A stretch of 6,463 nt of DNA from Nanobdellati archaeon (lineage in GTDB: Archaea; EX4484-52; JAADEF01), in assembly GCA_026997215.1 (NCBI GenBank), contig JALWJP010000047.1:1-6463 (forward strand), given 5' to 3'. A model generated the notes under the pieces. It was given only the letters and a program-made list of their open reading frames with translations, was not told the DNA's origin and did no database searches. Each line of letters opens with the position of its first letter. Positions within the stretch are counted from its first letter, which is position 1. Positions 6,201 to 6,463 of this stretch are shown here, one piece after another. Made by a program: the position numbers and the translations under genes.

Positions 6201-6463
6201 GAACGGGTTTAAGAGGAAAGGTATAGATGAAATTAACCTATTAAAGGTGTTTAGTAGCGAGGATGTTATGATAAGAGGATTGAAATCTTTAATTTCTTAC
6301 GACTCTTTGCCTGAGAAGGGTAAAGATGTATGGCGGTATTGGGATAGAGATAGCATACCCTATAATATTGTTAAAAATATGGATTTAGATTATAATAATT
6401 TGAAGGTTTCGTTTAAATATGATCGAGAATCTATACCTGTAAAGTTAAAGTTGAACTATGATT
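3214..6463 (+). CDS. polC: DNA polymerase D large subunit DP2 with an intein, partial at right edge
   Basis: This is the catalytic subunit of PolD, the archaea-specific replicative polymerase that pairs with the DP1 exonuclease subunit. The frame is open from ATG 3214 to the edge (1083 codons). Landmarks: YYAGPIRSAGGT (143-154), VPVEITGEPTE (215-225), GGRPVLSFPAEKGGF (319-333), LRMGRPEKAK (598-607) with FPVGEEGGKRRN after it, a zinc ribbon (Cys649, Cys652, Cys661, Cys664) with further Cys675 and Cys686, and HPYWHAAKRRN ending at Asn891. The catalytic Asp motif that normally follows (CDGDED) is displaced by an intein starting at Cys892 and must lie beyond the window, as must the C-terminal PCNA-binding end. 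An N-terminal part of 891 residues is somewhat shorter than in Pyrococcus. ATG 3214 is supported by the TATA box 26 nt upstream. The gene is divergent from orc1 across the putative origin. Confidence 0.96.
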   Translation, partial: MEKYFNSLKEEVNKAYSYAQEARKKGYDPSYNVEIIRADDTAARVEGILSVIYPELLNANLKEFIRKFEKEYGKNDLRVSLKIAEAIAKNEVLSIENKEKRADLAIRAAVAYLTLGVVTAPLEGISKVKIKKNDDGSEYLAVYYAGPIRSAGGTASAMSVLIADFVRRIVGLDVYKPIEEEINRYYTEVEDYYTRVAAKQYHPTKQEIELIIKNVPVEITGEPTEKIEVSNYKDLPRIETNKIRGGMCLILLDGLPLKAEKMLKFVKKYAKDFGIEHWFWLEEFIALKKKIHAAVKIDNVADEKPKYIPSTKYLDKLVGGRPVLSFPAEKGGFRLRYGKSFTNGLAGVNLSVGVFYLFDHLAMGTQVALEGPGKAAVVMPHNALENPIVLLNNGDVIEIKGEEDVKKYKNQIKEILYLGDILIPFGEFVSNNHVLLPAGYAEEWWLLELKQHNKQLYEKYKKFWINFPNFNEAVDISEKYNIGLHPKYNLFWHDISKEHLKVLVKHLYNNLSYTGGELVLHYNTEVKKILEDLGVLHKVREERIILEEHYWIYDLLFRKYNDLETIYKIIDESADIMDALMKISGLIIRKRAPTYLGLRMGRPEKAKIRKMKGSPQMLFPVGEEGGKRRNLMESYNQGKIKVQIITYKCLDCGKESYYKRCMHCGSLNTKYVMYCNGKPIFEDKECNGKPQLYAIRNIDIKWLTDKAYERVGMEKLDLVKGVRGVSGEKRAVELIEKGLLRAKYDLYVNKDGTIRFDATDIPLTHFRPRDIGVSVEKLRELGYTHDIYGNLLESEDQILVLKPQDIIIPENEDVSSAEVLLKTARFLDELLVKVYGMEPYYNFKSKEDIIGTIVVGLAPHTSAGIVGRVIGFGRAKGVLAHPYWHAAKRRNCLVGSEDVLLETKDGEVKVVKARDFEHLNPRNYYALSVDAHGNIVKRRIKEFVKLKAKEKIYRIKTSYGREITVTHDHRMLVYNGKGWELKEAKDLKEGDVLLALNGFKRKGIDEINLLKVFSSEDVMIRGLKSLISYDSLPEKGKDVWRYWDRDSIPYNIVKNMDLDYNNLKVSFKYDRESIPVKLKLNYD
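3857..3877 (+). repeat. ORB-like element C inside polC
   Basis: TTCCAGTGGAA, a full match to the ORB dyad as I recall it, is followed after 5 nt by GGGGG, the same layout as sites A and B and a longer G-run. It encodes Val215 to Glu222 of DP2 (VPVEITGE), so the protein may explain it. However, the codons ATC ACG GGG GAG CCC are far more GC-ending than the surrounding A/T-ending codons. Confidence 0.42.
5887..6463 (+). other. Intein in DP2 (PolC/Pol-II site), N-terminal part; endonuclease and C-terminus beyond edge
   Basis: Protein-splicing element translated in frame with polC; 192 residues are visible. Block A is CLVGSEDVLLE with nucleophile Cys1 (DP2 Cys892), directly after KRRN. Block B is GREITVTHDHRMLVY with the TxxH motif (Thr73, His76). 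LKEGDVLLA (97-105) matches the next splicing block. From about residue 114 a linker runs to IPVKLKLNYD, the kind of sequence that in archaeal inteins immediately precedes the first LAGLIDADG helix of the homing endonuclease. The C-terminal His-Asn and the +1 Cys lie outside. The insertion point, Asn before the Cys of CDGDED, matches the Pyrococcus PolC inteins. No stop codon or frameshift is visible in the part seen. Whether it splices or the endonuclease is intact cannot be judged here. Confidence 0.93.

Overview
The window is very AT-rich archaeal DNA. The archaeal markers are the large subunit of the archaea-specific replicative DNA polymerase D, an Orc1/Cdc6 initiator, an archaeal tRNA-splicing endonuclease, a Pcc1-type KEOPS subunit and a small ubiquitin-like/SAMP protein. 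Low GC, tight packing with overlapping genes, and apparently leaderless transcripts would suit a DPANN-type lineage (for example Woesearchaeota or Pacearchaeota) or another AT-rich euryarchaeon. The lineage is inference only. I name no species.

Layout. Positions 1-978 hold a minus-strand operon: an unrecognised 178-residue protein, then Pcc1 (start corrected here to a GTG at 445), then a DUF167/YggU-family protein cut by the left edge. The genes are joined by GTGA and ATGA overlaps. A 65-bp gap (979-1043) carries back-to-back promoters, one for this operon and one for the plus-strand ubiquitin-like gene (1044-1250). That gene converges on endA and shares a TTAA with its stop codon. Positions 1247-3011 hold the minus-strand pair orc1-endA, overlapping by 8 bp. 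The orc1/polC intergenic region (3012-3213) looks like a replication origin: it has ORB-like repeats beside orc1 and a 58-bp pure A/T tract. From 3214 to the right edge, polC (DNA polymerase D large subunit DP2) runs on the plus strand. It is interrupted at 5887 by an intein whose end lies outside the window.

How it fits together. Orc1/Cdc6 would bind the ORB-like sites and open the A/T tract. PolD, whose large subunit is encoded on the other side, is a replicative polymerase. Genes on the two sides are transcribed away from the putative origin, apart from the small ubiquitin-like gene. The other genes serve tRNA maturation: EndA removes introns, Pcc1/KEOPS makes t6A, and SAMP/Urm1-like proteins can carry sulfur for tRNA thiolation.

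Most notable points: (1) the probable origin, with a third and best ORB-like match inside polC; (2) an EndA that keeps the catalytic Tyr and His but has Ala at the aligned catalytic Lys position, plus a Lys-rich insertion; (3) an intein placed directly before the DP2 catalytic-aspartate motif; (4) an unrecognised aromatic-rich protein heading the KEOPS-subunit operon.
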